From the NCBI RefSeq assembly GCF_012524165.2, contig NZ_JABACJ020000003.1:186001-250000 (forward strand): a stretch of DNA of 64,000 nt, given 5' to 3'. The stretch's first letter is position 1; each line of letters begins with the position of its first letter. Source of the stretch: Faecalicatena faecalis (GTDB lineage: Bacteria; Bacillota; Clostridia; Lachnospirales; Lachnospiraceae). The position numbers and the translations under genes were made by a program. This document shows positions 8,235 to 16,574 of this stretch, in pieces. The notes beneath the pieces were generated by a model. That model did no database searches. It was not told where the DNA came from and saw only the letters and a program-made list of their open reading frames with translations.

Positions 8235-10001
8235 TTACTCATTTTCCTCTGTCAGACTTTCTGATATCTCTGTGAAAATCACGCCCAATGCATAAGCCCC
8301 TGCATCTGGATATCCCAGGCTCCTGTCACCGACTGTTCCTGCACGTCCCATTCTGGCAACAATATCTTCTGTCGCCTTTGCGCCCGCAGCAGCAGCCTGA
8401 GCTCCAAGAGCAAAAAGCTCTTTTACCCCCGCAGCTTTTCCAGCGTTTTCTGACCAGGCATCTGCACAAGGAACAAGTGCATCGATCAAGGTCTTATCGC
8501 CGACTACTGCACCGCGTCCAAAGGAACGTTCCCCAGTGCTCTGAATTCCCGCTGCCGCAGCCTGAAGCATTGCTGCAAATTCCTCTGTAGTCAGCTCTGT
8601 TTTGCTGCCTGCACTTCTGCCCGCTACGCGGAAAGCAGAACCCCAGATCGGACCGGAAGCCCCTCCACAGTATTCCATGATTACCATAGAGCAGGCATCT
8701 AAGAAGTTGCCGATGGTATCCTTTGAATGTTCAAGAATCTCCGGCCATTCGCGTTTTAGCTGTTTGAAGCCTTTTGCCACACTCATGCCGAAATCCCCAT
8801 CCCCTGCATGAGAGTCCAGCTCACAGAATGGGACCTCGTTGCGGATAATGCAGTCACTCATTTTATCCACGATATAGACGAGATTGTCCAGACTGATTTT
8901 CTGATTTCGAATCACTGCACAGGATTCCTCTGTATCCATTCCATAATGTACCTCGCGGTTCTCCTGACTCTTGGCTTTCATGTTCACGTAAGGAACACTT
9001 TCCACGGGTCCAGACACCTTAAATGCCGGAGCATCACTTTCGCTGTCCAGTAATTCTTTCAGTTCATCGTTCATCTTCATAATAGATACGGACGCGCCCA
9101 GCATATCAATGCTTGTCATGTAATTTCCAACAAATGTCCGGTAGATTTTCACATTCTTCTCTGCCAATACGCGGGAAACGGAGTTATTTAACAGATACAG
9201 CTCCATGAGTGGAGTACTTCCAAATCCATTGACGAGCAGTGTGACCTCGTCCCCATCCGTCAGCTTTAATTCCTCTGTAAGTGCATTTGTCATTCTTTCT
9301 GCCAGCTCATCTGCACTGACGATCTCTTCTCTTTTGATTCCCGGCTCGCCGTGGATTCCTACTCCATATTCCAGCTCTGTCTCATCGATCTCGAAGGTCG
9401 GTGTTCCTTTTGCCGGCACTGTACAGGAGCTGAAGGCAAATCCAATGCTTCTTACATTGGCGATGGCACTCTCAGCTGCTGCCTTCACTTCTGCCAGGCT
9501 CTTTCCAGCCTCTGCTGCAGCACCTGCGATCTTATGCACAAGAACAGTTCCAGCCACCCCGCGGCGTCCTACCGTGTACAAGCTGTCCTGTACCGCAATA
9601 TCATCATCCACCTTCACATAATCAACAGCAATGCCATCCTCGGATGCCAAGTATGCAGCATTCTTAAAATTCATCATGTCACCGCTGTAATTCTTAATGA
9701 TCAAAAGGGTTCCCTTGTCACTTGCAGTCTCCTTAATTGCCTGATATACCTGAATCTGTGACGGTGAGGCGAACACATCTCCGCACACCGCTGCATCCAG
9801 CATTCCTTTTCCAACAAATCCTGCATGCGCAGGTTCATGGCCGCTTCCGCCTCCACTGATCAAGCTGACCTTATTCGGATTGATGTCTCTCTTTTTAATG
9901 ATCTTATATTTCTCAACAAATTCCACTTCCGGATGTGCCATTGCGATTCCGCTGCACATTTCAATCACAACAGTTTCCGGTTTATTTATAATCTTTTTCA
10001 T
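8235..10001 (-). CDS. dhaK: Single-chain dihydroxyacetone kinase (DhaK-DhaL fusion)
   Basis: A 588-residue ATP-dependent dihydroxyacetone kinase. Residues 1 to about 335 are the DhaK substrate domain with the GGGSGHEPAHAGFVGKGML motif, whose His forms the hemiaminal bond to the substrate. Residues about 370-588 are the DhaL ADP-binding domain (DSHAGDGDFGMSVAKGF, GGASGPIWGSAF, GRASYLG-like GRAGTVGDRSLGYPDAGA). Fused K and L domains indicate the ATP-using (Citrobacter) type rather than the PEP/PTS type, and no DhaM is nearby. It is placed between glycerol dehydrogenase and SQ isomerase. I infer it channels dihydroxyacetone, formed from the glycerol released by the sulfoquinovosidase, to DHAP. 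The transaldolase in this operon does not look like a dihydroxyacetone-releasing aldolase, so glycerol is the more likely source. Confidence 0.9.
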   Translation of the reverse strand: MKKIINKPETVVIEMCSGIAMAHPEVEFVEKYKIIKKRDINPNKVSLISGGGSGHEPAHAGFVGKGMLDAAVCGDVFASPSQIQVYQAIKETASDKGTLLIIKNYSGDMMNFKNAAYLASEDGIAVDYVKVDDDIAVQDSLYTVGRRGVAGTVLVHKIAGAAAEAGKSLAEVKAAAESAIANVRSIGFAFSSCTVPAKGTPTFEIDETELEYGVGIHGEPGIKREEIVSADELAERMTNALTEELKLTDGDEVTLLVNGFGSTPLMELYLLNNSVSRVLAEKNVKIYRTFVGNYMTSIDMLGASVSIMKMNDELKELLDSESDAPAFKVSGPVESVPYVNMKAKSQENREVHYGMDTEESCAVIRNQKISLDNLVYIVDKMSDCIIRNEVPFCELDSHAGDGDFGMSVAKGFKQLKREWPEILEHSKDTIGNFLDACSMVIMEYCGGASGPIWGSAFRVAGRSAGSKTELTTEEFAAMLQAAAAGIQSTGERSFGRGAVVGDKTLIDALVPCADAWSENAGKAAGVKELFALGAQAAAAGAKATEDIVARMGRAGTVGDRSLGYPDAGAYALGVIFTEISESLTEENE

Positions 10002-10023
10002 AAAGAACTCCTATCTCCCCTGC

Positions 10024-11157
10024 TTAAAAACTCCCGGCTTTATAGCTTTTCCCGATTGCATCTGCGGTCAGGATTGCTGCAGCGACTGATTCGACTGTTA
10101 CCGGGAATGGCATCGCATAGATAGACTCTTCTGGAATACATGCCTTCGCAGCGACCTCCATAAGCTCCTCCTGGCTGATCTGGTCCACACCGATATCCTC
10201 CAGGCAGATTGGAAGGCCGACTGCAGTACAGAAGTCAAGAACTTCCCGAATCTCTTCTTCAGGTGCGTTTTCCAGCGCGAGCTGTGCAAGTGTTCCAAAT
10301 GCCACCTTCTCACCATGGAAATATTTATGAGTTCCTTCCAGAATCGTCAGGCCGTCGTGAATCGCATGTGCTGCTGCCAATCCGCCGCTCTCAAATCCGA
10401 TTCCAGATAACAGAATGTTCGTCTCGATGATATTTTCCAGGGCAGGAGTCACCATGTTGGCGTCTGAAGCGATCTTTGCTTTGATCCCATCTGTCATCAA
10501 GGTCTGATAGCATAATTCTGCAAGTGCGAACGCTGCATTTGTGCCTCTGGCCTCACCGCATACACCTTCTCTGTAACCACATGGAAGTCCCGCATTTACC
10601 TTTGTGTAAGACTGCACATTTGCACGGGCCTCAAAATAGGTAGAAAGTGCGTCCCCCATTCCAGAAACAAGGAATCTTGTCGGTGCATTTGCAATGACTG
10701 TCGTATCAATCAGTATGACACTTGGGCTTTGCTTGAAGTATGCATAATCATCAAATGCTCCCTCTGGTGTGTAAAGAACTGCTGAATGACTTGTCGGTGC
10801 ATCTGTCGCAGCAATTGTCGGAACGATGATCAGTGCATCTCCCTCGGCAACACATTTTGCGGTATCGATGGCTTTTCCGCCGCCAAGGCCGATCGTACAA
10901 TTACAATTTTTCTCCTTTGCAAGCTCCTGCAGTCTTAAGACCTCCTGTCTGGAGCATTCGCCATGAAATCCGCTTTCTACAAATGTCACGCCGAACTTTT
11001 CGGCAGTCGCATCCAATTTTGCTTTCACGCGATTCACATCATCTGGGTGTGCGATTAAAAGAGCGGATGTTCCGAATGTCTTTATAAAATATCCTAAATT
11101 TAAAATTTCATCTTCGCCCTGAACATACTTTGTAGGGCATATATATGCTTTTCTCAT
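10024..11157 (-). CDS. gldA: Glycerol dehydrogenase-like NAD-dependent enzyme
   Basis: A 377-residue iron/zinc polyol dehydrogenase of the GldA family. The NAD-binding half has IGLGGGKAIDTAKC (about residue 90). The metal ligands appear as Asp in SGMGDALSTYFEAR, His in AAAHAIHDGL and His in KYFHGEKVAFGTL, the usual D-H-H triad. GldA oxidises glycerol to dihydroxyacetone, and family members also reduce hydroxyacetone to 1,2-propanediol. It is 22 bases upstream of the DHA kinase. In an SQ operon the obvious glycerol source is sulfoquinovosyl glycerol. If the glycyl-radical enzyme were instead a sulfite lyase, this enzyme could reduce the hydroxyacetone product. Insertions such as LPCGYREGVCGEARGTN are longer than in classical GldA, so substrate is not certain. 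Confidence 0.75.
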   Translation of the reverse strand: MRKAYICPTKYVQGEDEILNLGYFIKTFGTSALLIAHPDDVNRVKAKLDATAEKFGVTFVESGFHGECSRQEVLRLQELAKEKNCNCTIGLGGGKAIDTAKCVAEGDALIIVPTIAATDAPTSHSAVLYTPEGAFDDYAYFKQSPSVILIDTTVIANAPTRFLVSGMGDALSTYFEARANVQSYTKVNAGLPCGYREGVCGEARGTNAAFALAELCYQTLMTDGIKAKIASDANMVTPALENIIETNILLSGIGFESGGLAAAHAIHDGLTILEGTHKYFHGEKVAFGTLAQLALENAPEEEIREVLDFCTAVGLPICLEDIGVDQISQEELMEVAAKACIPEESIYAMPFPVTVESVAAAILTADAIGKSYKAGSF

Positions 11158-11172
11158 AATTTAAAACTCTCC

Positions 11173-11925
11173 TTATTTTACCAACAGCGAGATTCCTGAA
11201 ATAAACAGAAGTACGTATGTAAGCTTCATAAAAAGCATCTGGCTCATACTTTTATAAAGTCTGGCGCCAATTGCCATTCCTACGATCAAAAATGGGAGTG
11301 CGATCAACGTAAGCTTGATAAGCTCTGCATTCCAGAATCCGGCATGTATATCATCAAATAAAATGATGGTGTTCAAAATAATCCATATCGTAGATATCGT
11401 AGCTCTGAAACTCACCTTGTCCTTGATCACTTTGGATAAATATCCAATCAGCAGCGGGCCTCCGGACACGAACATTCCATGTACGATTCCCGCTCCCACC
11501 AGAAGGGAATATGACTGGATCGTTCCTTTTTTCCCCATGCCCGGTACATTTTCTGGTGTCTCCATTTTCGGCTTTATCTGTCTGTAGTAGCCCTGGACCG
11601 CCAGGACAATCACAAATATGCCGAGGCACTTATATAAAAGGCTCTCCTTTCCCACGAACAGCGATTTGAGGAAGATTCCTGCGGCAATTCCTAATATCAT
11701 GACTGCCGCTACTTTCCGCAGTTCCTTCCAGTTCACATGCTTTCCATGGGTCATAAAGACATATACCCCCGAAAATATAGCAAGTACATTTAAAATCGGC
11801 TTTGCCACGCTGTACCCGACAAGCATAATACTGGGCGGCATTGCGAGAATCGTTCCCGCAAAGCCTGTAATGCCCTGTATGATATTGGTCAGTAGAATTA
11901 CGATAAAAAATACTGCATATGTCAT
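11173..11925 (-). CDS. TauE/SafE-family anion exporter
   Basis: A 250-residue membrane protein with about eight hydrophobic segments in two repeats, each beginning with a glycine-rich motif (NIIQGITGFAGTILAMPPSIML near the N-terminus and GAGIVHGMFVSGGPLLIGYL near residue 155), typical of TauE/SafE transporters of organosulfonates and sulfite. Its ATG overlaps the sulfoquinovosidase stop (ATGA), so the two are translationally coupled. I infer that it exports the sulfonate end product (3-hydroxypropanesulfonate or DHPS), which the cell cannot use further. Export of sulfite is possible if the glycyl-radical enzyme cleaves the C-S bond. Confidence 0.85.
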   Translation of the reverse strand: MTYAVFFIVILLTNIIQGITGFAGTILAMPPSIMLVGYSVAKPILNVLAIFSGVYVFMTHGKHVNWKELRKVAAVMILGIAAGIFLKSLFVGKESLLYKCLGIFVIVLAVQGYYRQIKPKMETPENVPGMGKKGTIQSYSLLVGAGIVHGMFVSGGPLLIGYLSKVIKDKVSFRATISTIWIILNTIILFDDIHAGFWNAELIKLTLIALPFLIVGMAIGARLYKSMSQMLFMKLTYVLLFISGISLLVK

Positions 11926-13931
11926 CTTGTCACTCCATATTTCTCCCTTATGCTCTCAAACAGTTCTGCATAGGCAGAATCTTTTCTATAAAATGCAGGT
12001 GTATATCCGATCGGTGCATCTACTGTGATGTCTCCGCCTGCATATTCCTTTCCCGTCCACAGATGAATCCATTGATCTTCTGGAAGATATACCTGCCACT
12101 CGCTCTGTTCTGACAGATAGACCGGAGCGACCAGCATATCGCGTCCAAACAGATACTCATACTGAATATCATATGTCTTTGCATCCTCTTCATAGTGAAG
12201 GAACAGAGGTCTTTGCACTGGCACACCTGTCTGTGAATTCTCTTTTACCAGTTCCTTTGTATATGGCTTTAACATCGTATAGATATCAACTAATCTTGCC
12301 ATCTGGTCCATGGTGTCCTCATCCTCATAATACTGGAAATTCGTATCAGGACGGTTTCCTTCATGAGTCCTCATTACCGGAGTGAACATTGCCATCTCCA
12401 TCCAGCGCAGGAACAACTCTTTCGTCCTTGTATTGCCGAATAAGGATGTATATCCTCCAATGTCACTGTGCGTTAAACCGCAGCCTGTCATTCCGGCACT
12501 CAATGCTCCACAGATGACAGATGCAAGTCCGTCGTGAATCGTAAAGTCAACGGATTGGTCTCCTGCCCATAGAAGTGTACAATACTTCTGTGTGCCGATT
12601 CCGCCGGCTCTCATAAAATACAATACCTCGCCCAGCTTGTTGCTTTCGCAGACCGCATCATAGTTGCACTTTGCCCACAGCGCCGGCCAATGGTTATGCT
12701 CGATCATCGGAGATTCGCCATTATACAGACAGATATCATCCGTCGGCAGATATTCGCCGAAATCAGCCATCCAGCCGTCAATTCCAATGTCCAGCGTATA
12801 CTTCTTAATGACTTCCTTGAACCACTCATATGCTTCTGGATTGGTAAGGTCCACGACACCACAGTAAAATTCTCCGAAATCCACCAGATAGTCGCTGCCG
12901 TCTGCCTTTGTTGCAAAATAACCTTTTTCTTTCCCTTCCTGGTAGAGAACTCCGTCATTCACTAAGTAGGGGTTCACATATCCAAGGAAACGGATTCCCC
13001 TTTCATGGATTTCTTGAATCTTATCTGGCAGATCAGGATACATTTCCTTGTTATATTTCCAGTCCCACTGAAGACGCTTTCCAAATGAGGTCACTCTTTT
13101 TCCGCACCAATCCTGGCACCAGATTCCAGAGACCTTAATGTTTTTATCCAATGTCTGGTCAAGCAGTCCAAAAGACCGTTCGTTTCCGCCCTGCACCCCG
13201 ATAATCAGGCCATTGTATACCCAGTCCGGCAGCTCTGGCTGTCTTCCGAAAAAGGCGGAAAGCTTCTCTAACAGTTCTACAAATGTAGGCGCTGCCTCGA
13301 TACGAATCTGTTTTGGGACTTCCCATACCTGAAGCTCATGGAAGGTCTCATTTTTAAAATTGAAGTCTGCATAAGCAGTGGATTCCATATGTAAATAATA
13401 ATGCTTGGTAGAAACATAGGTCGGCTGTGGATAGTTTGTATTGTAATAGTCGCCGCCTGCTTTGTTCTCCACATCGGAACGCCATGTCACATATGTTGTC
13501 TTATCTCTTCCTACACCAGGTTCAGAAGTCCAAAGTGGGAAATTCCGTCCCCGAAGGTTAAAGTAGGACATCTGCTCACCGCAGCCATAACATTTTTCCT
13601 CTGCATCTGCAGCCACCCGGAACCAGAAACGGTTGATTGTGTCATCCTTCTTCTGGAAATCCAATGTACACAGAGAGTCCTCTGTCTTTACTGCCGCCTC
13701 GATCATCCCTTCGAAGTCAAGGAGATACATGCCGTCCTTTTCCTCTACCTTGGTCAGCTTTAATGGTCTTCTTTCCACTACATAATCGGAAATATTGTAA
13801 TTTCCTCTGTACATATCTACATTTTCCTGACCATGCCCAACATAGATCATTGGATTTTCTTCCGTATGATCTAAGATTGTCTGACCATTCCAAACAAGTT
13901 CAAAACGATTATTTCCCACTGTAACCTTCAT
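11922..13931 (-). CDS. sftG: GH31 sulfoquinovosidase
   Basis: A 669-residue GH31 enzyme releasing SQ from sulfoquinovosides such as sulfoquinovosyl glycerol. The nucleophile Asp390 lies in GWMADFGEYLPTD, the signature shared with E. coli YihQ. The acid/base Asp458 lies in LLWAGDQSVDF. The sulfonate-recognition Arg and Trp of YihQ are retained in SFGKRLQWDW (Arg286, Trp289). This combination separates it from ordinary alpha-glucosidases and is the strongest single anchor for calling the operon an SQ pathway. No signal peptide is seen, so hydrolysis is cytoplasmic after import by the adjacent symporter, 14 bases upstream. Confidence 0.92.
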   Translation of the reverse strand: MKVTVGNNRFELVWNGQTILDHTEENPMIYVGHGQENVDMYRGNYNISDYVVERRPLKLTKVEEKDGMYLLDFEGMIEAAVKTEDSLCTLDFQKKDDTINRFWFRVAADAEEKCYGCGEQMSYFNLRGRNFPLWTSEPGVGRDKTTYVTWRSDVENKAGGDYYNTNYPQPTYVSTKHYYLHMESTAYADFNFKNETFHELQVWEVPKQIRIEAAPTFVELLEKLSAFFGRQPELPDWVYNGLIIGVQGGNERSFGLLDQTLDKNIKVSGIWCQDWCGKRVTSFGKRLQWDWKYNKEMYPDLPDKIQEIHERGIRFLGYVNPYLVNDGVLYQEGKEKGYFATKADGSDYLVDFGEFYCGVVDLTNPEAYEWFKEVIKKYTLDIGIDGWMADFGEYLPTDDICLYNGESPMIEHNHWPALWAKCNYDAVCESNKLGEVLYFMRAGGIGTQKYCTLLWAGDQSVDFTIHDGLASVICGALSAGMTGCGLTHSDIGGYTSLFGNTRTKELFLRWMEMAMFTPVMRTHEGNRPDTNFQYYEDEDTMDQMARLVDIYTMLKPYTKELVKENSQTGVPVQRPLFLHYEEDAKTYDIQYEYLFGRDMLVAPVYLSEQSEWQVYLPEDQWIHLWTGKEYAGGDITVDAPIGYTPAFYRKDSAYAELFESIREKYGVTR

Positions 13932-13945
13932 ACTTCTGACCTCCT

Positions 13946-15682
13946 CTAGGCTCTTTTTTTCTTTTCTTTCAGTATCAGAACAACAGTTTCAATCACAAGC
14001 GCTGCTGTCACGCCAATAATCAGTACATAATTCTTGTCATGTGTTGCAAGTCCTGCAGGTGAGAACATGAAATATTCATATACCAGGAAGGACACCAGCC
14101 AGATTGCAAAGGAGCTTCTGTGCTTCCATGGAGTCATATCGTAGTTGTCACTGCGTGTCATAGAATTATCAAATACTCTTTCGTTCGGTGCAATCTTACT
14201 GCATACAAAGATGATTACAAGCATCACGATAAAGGAAATTGCGTAAATGTGCATGTAGTTGATTCCGCAGATTGCATTGGTAATCGGTGTATCGATCATC
14301 TTGAACCAGAACTTATATCCTGAATACAGGAAGATATGGAATATAGTTGCACAAACTGCTCCGAGGGAAGAACCTCTTTTTGAGAACATTCCGACAAGCA
14401 CCAATGTGATGATCGGAATATTGTAAAATCCGGTAAAGCTTCGTCCAAAATCATACAGTCCTGAGCTCAATACGTCCAGGAATGGAGTAAATACGATTGC
14501 GAACACAGCGAATCCCCATCCAACCTTCTTAGCAAGCGCTACTGTTTTCTCTTCTGACAGGTCCGGTCTGAAAATTGGTTTGTAAATATCCATCATAAAT
14601 ACTGTACTTGCAGCATTCAAAAATGAATTGTATGTAGAAATGATGGAACCGAACAGGGCAGCACAGAATAGACCAACAATCGGCCATGGGAGTGATCTTG
14701 CCACCAAGGTCGGATATGCGAAATCATTGCTCTCTAATCCAGGAACAAGTCTTGCTGCGATGACTCCCGGCATTACCAGAAGGAAAGGAACCATCATCTT
14801 GAGCAGACCAGAAATCAGAACACCCTTCTGACCCTCTTTCAGGTTTTTCGCACCCAATGCTCTCTGGATCAGCACCTGGTTCGTGCCCCAGTAAAAAAGG
14901 TTCGCAAGCAGCATACCAGTGAAGATACATGCAAATGGTACTGGATCTGTCTTTCCTCCGATTGCATTTAATTTTTCAGGAGCATTATTCAGGATATCCG
15001 CAACACCTGTTGTAAATCCGCCTCCATTCGCTTTTCCAAGCGCGATGAAACCGAAGATAACTACAAGGCCGGAACCTACTACCAGAAGAACACCATTGAT
15101 GGTATCTGATACAGCGACTGCCTTCATACCGCCAACGACTGCATAAAGCGCACCGATAATACCTACCAATACAATCAGGATCGTAAGTGCTGTACCGGAG
15201 CTGATTCCAAAAATACTTCCCAGGTCAAAGATCTGGTTAAATGCAATTGCACCTGCATACAGACACACTGGAATACCAACTAAAAGGTAACCGATCAAGA
15301 ATAAGACAGATACCATTCTGCGGATCGGAGTTCCATAACGCTCTTCCATGAATTCCGGAAGTGTGGTATACCCTTTTTTCAGATACAATGGCAAAAATAC
15401 GAATGCCATTACAATTGTTGCAATTACAGCAGTAGCTTCCCAAGCCATACCGGACATATTTGCCCCATAAGACTGACCGGAAAGGCCGACAAGGTTTTCT
15501 GCTGAAAGGTTTGTCAGAAGCATAGAACCGGCAATAAAGGTTCCTCCCAGTCCATTTCCTGCAAGGAAATATCCTTTTGAAGTTTTCTGGTTATCACTGC
15601 CCGAAACGATTTTCCCGGAAATCACTCCGACCAGTGCCGTAAATAGTATAAAAGTGACCAGTGTAAATCCTAAATGTTCCAC
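13946..15682 (-). CDS. Sodium:solute symporter (SSS family), probable SQ/SQ-glycerol importer
   Basis: A 578-residue SSS (SGLT-like) transporter with about 14 membrane helices. Landmarks are GYFLAGNGLGGTFIAGSMLLTN near residue 38, MLLTNLSAENLVGL, and a GGMKAVAVSDTINGVLL segment near residue 190 of the LeuT-fold core. Start is a GTG at 15682 with a strong GGGAGG site. It is directly upstream of the sulfoquinovosidase and, preceded by a 198-base gap holding a promoter-like sequence, could be expressed from a second promoter. No other sugar importer is in the operon, so uptake of SQ or its glycoside is inferred by exclusion and context. Confidence 0.85.
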   Translation of the reverse strand: MEHLGFTLVTFILFTALVGVISGKIVSGSDNQKTSKGYFLAGNGLGGTFIAGSMLLTNLSAENLVGLSGQSYGANMSGMAWEATAVIATIVMAFVFLPLYLKKGYTTLPEFMEERYGTPIRRMVSVLFLIGYLLVGIPVCLYAGAIAFNQIFDLGSIFGISSGTALTILIVLVGIIGALYAVVGGMKAVAVSDTINGVLLVVGSGLVVIFGFIALGKANGGGFTTGVADILNNAPEKLNAIGGKTDPVPFACIFTGMLLANLFYWGTNQVLIQRALGAKNLKEGQKGVLISGLLKMMVPFLLVMPGVIAARLVPGLESNDFAYPTLVARSLPWPIVGLFCAALFGSIISTYNSFLNAASTVFMMDIYKPIFRPDLSEEKTVALAKKVGWGFAVFAIVFTPFLDVLSSGLYDFGRSFTGFYNIPIITLVLVGMFSKRGSSLGAVCATIFHIFLYSGYKFWFKMIDTPITNAICGINYMHIYAISFIVMLVIIFVCSKIAPNERVFDNSMTRSDNYDMTPWKHRSSFAIWLVSFLVYEYFMFSPAGLATHDKNYVLIIGVTAALVIETVVLILKEKKKRA

Positions 15683-15799
15683 TGTTTTTCCTCCCTGTTC
15701 TTTCTATTTTTGTGCATACTCACAATTTCGCTCTTCGTTTTTTTATGTTAAAATAAATCTTGAAATAACTATATTTCATAGCAGCCATAGTAGGAAAAG

Positions 15800-15832
15800 G
15801 TATATCTTATTGAACCAGTAATGGTCAATAAG
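15800..15832 (-). promoter_or_regulatory. Internal promoter-like sequence with inverted repeat upstream of the symporter
   Basis: On the minus strand TTGACC and ATATAC are spaced by 17 bases. The region from 15808 to 15832 is an inverted repeat (TTATTGACC, 6 bases, GGTTCAATAA, one unpaired base) that covers the -35. It would give a second, separately controlled entry into the operon. Confidence 0.45.
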
Positions 15833-15880
15833 TATAAAATATGTCCAGTATTTTCTTTTCCTTCTTATGGCTCTATTTTT

Positions 15881-16546
15881 TTAATAAAGCAGTTCTTTAT
15901 TTTCTCCAAGAAATCCCGGATGTGCCCCCTGCTTGATCAAAGGCTCTCTCTTAGGATGCGCCAACACCCACTTATTCGTCTGAAGCAGCAGTACATTCTC
16001 TGGCTCCAAAATGTCCTTTGCATCTTTAAGCGGTGTATTTGTCCCCTGAGGCAGCACCACGATATCCTTGAAGCCCTCATCCGTTACCCGGCAGGGTGAA
16101 AGATGAAGCGTCGTCTGATACATCTCGATCGCTGTTCCCTTTTCGACAAAGAATACCTCAGCCTGATCGGCGCAGTACGTATTGTCTTTGATGTCCCAGG
16201 TATGTCCGAGCACCAGCATAAAATCCGTGACAGCGACATTGATTTCGCTTCCTTTGTGATACTCGAATCCGTTATATGTAGTATTTCTTCCGTTACAATA
16301 CCCAATCTGTACCGGCATCGCGCCATATAAGTTTTTCTGTATCATCTCACATGCTCTGGTCTGTTCCATTTCCCCGACCGATGCAACATAAACATTTCCC
16401 TGATCTGGGATTTCGGTCTTCTGTTCCATGTATTCTATCAATTCAGAAAAATCATATCCTGTAACAATCCGTCCATAGCTTGCAAATGCGCTGTCTGTTA
16501 CATTTCGAATGGGCATTTTGTTTTTACTGCTTAACTTCTCTACCAT
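15881..16546 (-). CDS. DUF4867-like, cupin-like protein of unknown function
   Basis: A 221-residue soluble protein. From memory of the family it matches DUF4867 proteins that accompany sulfo-transaldolase operons (named SftX there), whose role is not established. Visible features are YNGFEYHKGSEINVAVTDF, MLVLGHTWDI, and AEVFFVEKGTAIEMYQTTLH followed by SPCRV. Alternating hydrophobic residues with single His/Glu/Gln positions suggest a beta-sandwich/cupin-type barrel with a possible metal or sugar site. It lies between the symporter and the sulfolactaldehyde reductase, 28 bases from the latter. A mutarotase or epimerase-like helper acting on SQ or sulfofructose is a reasonable guess only. Confidence 0.65.
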   Translation of the reverse strand: MVEKLSSKNKMPIRNVTDSAFASYGRIVTGYDFSELIEYMEQKTEIPDQGNVYVASVGEMEQTRACEMIQKNLYGAMPVQIGYCNGRNTTYNGFEYHKGSEINVAVTDFMLVLGHTWDIKDNTYCADQAEVFFVEKGTAIEMYQTTLHLSPCRVTDEGFKDIVVLPQGTNTPLKDAKDILEPENVLLLQTNKWVLAHPKREPLIKQGAHPGFLGENKELLY

Positions 16547-16574
16547 CGCTTTTCTCCCATTGTCTTACTGCCTG

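Noticed and set aside
2074-11157. Reading gldA, DHA kinase, glycyl-radical enzyme and alcohol dehydrogenase as a plain glycerol/1,3-propanediol regulon
   Set aside because: The gene types fit, but they are interleaved within one transcript with SQ isomerase, sulfoquinovosidase and sulfonate exporter. A sulfonate role for the last three genes is more economical. It remains the main alternative.
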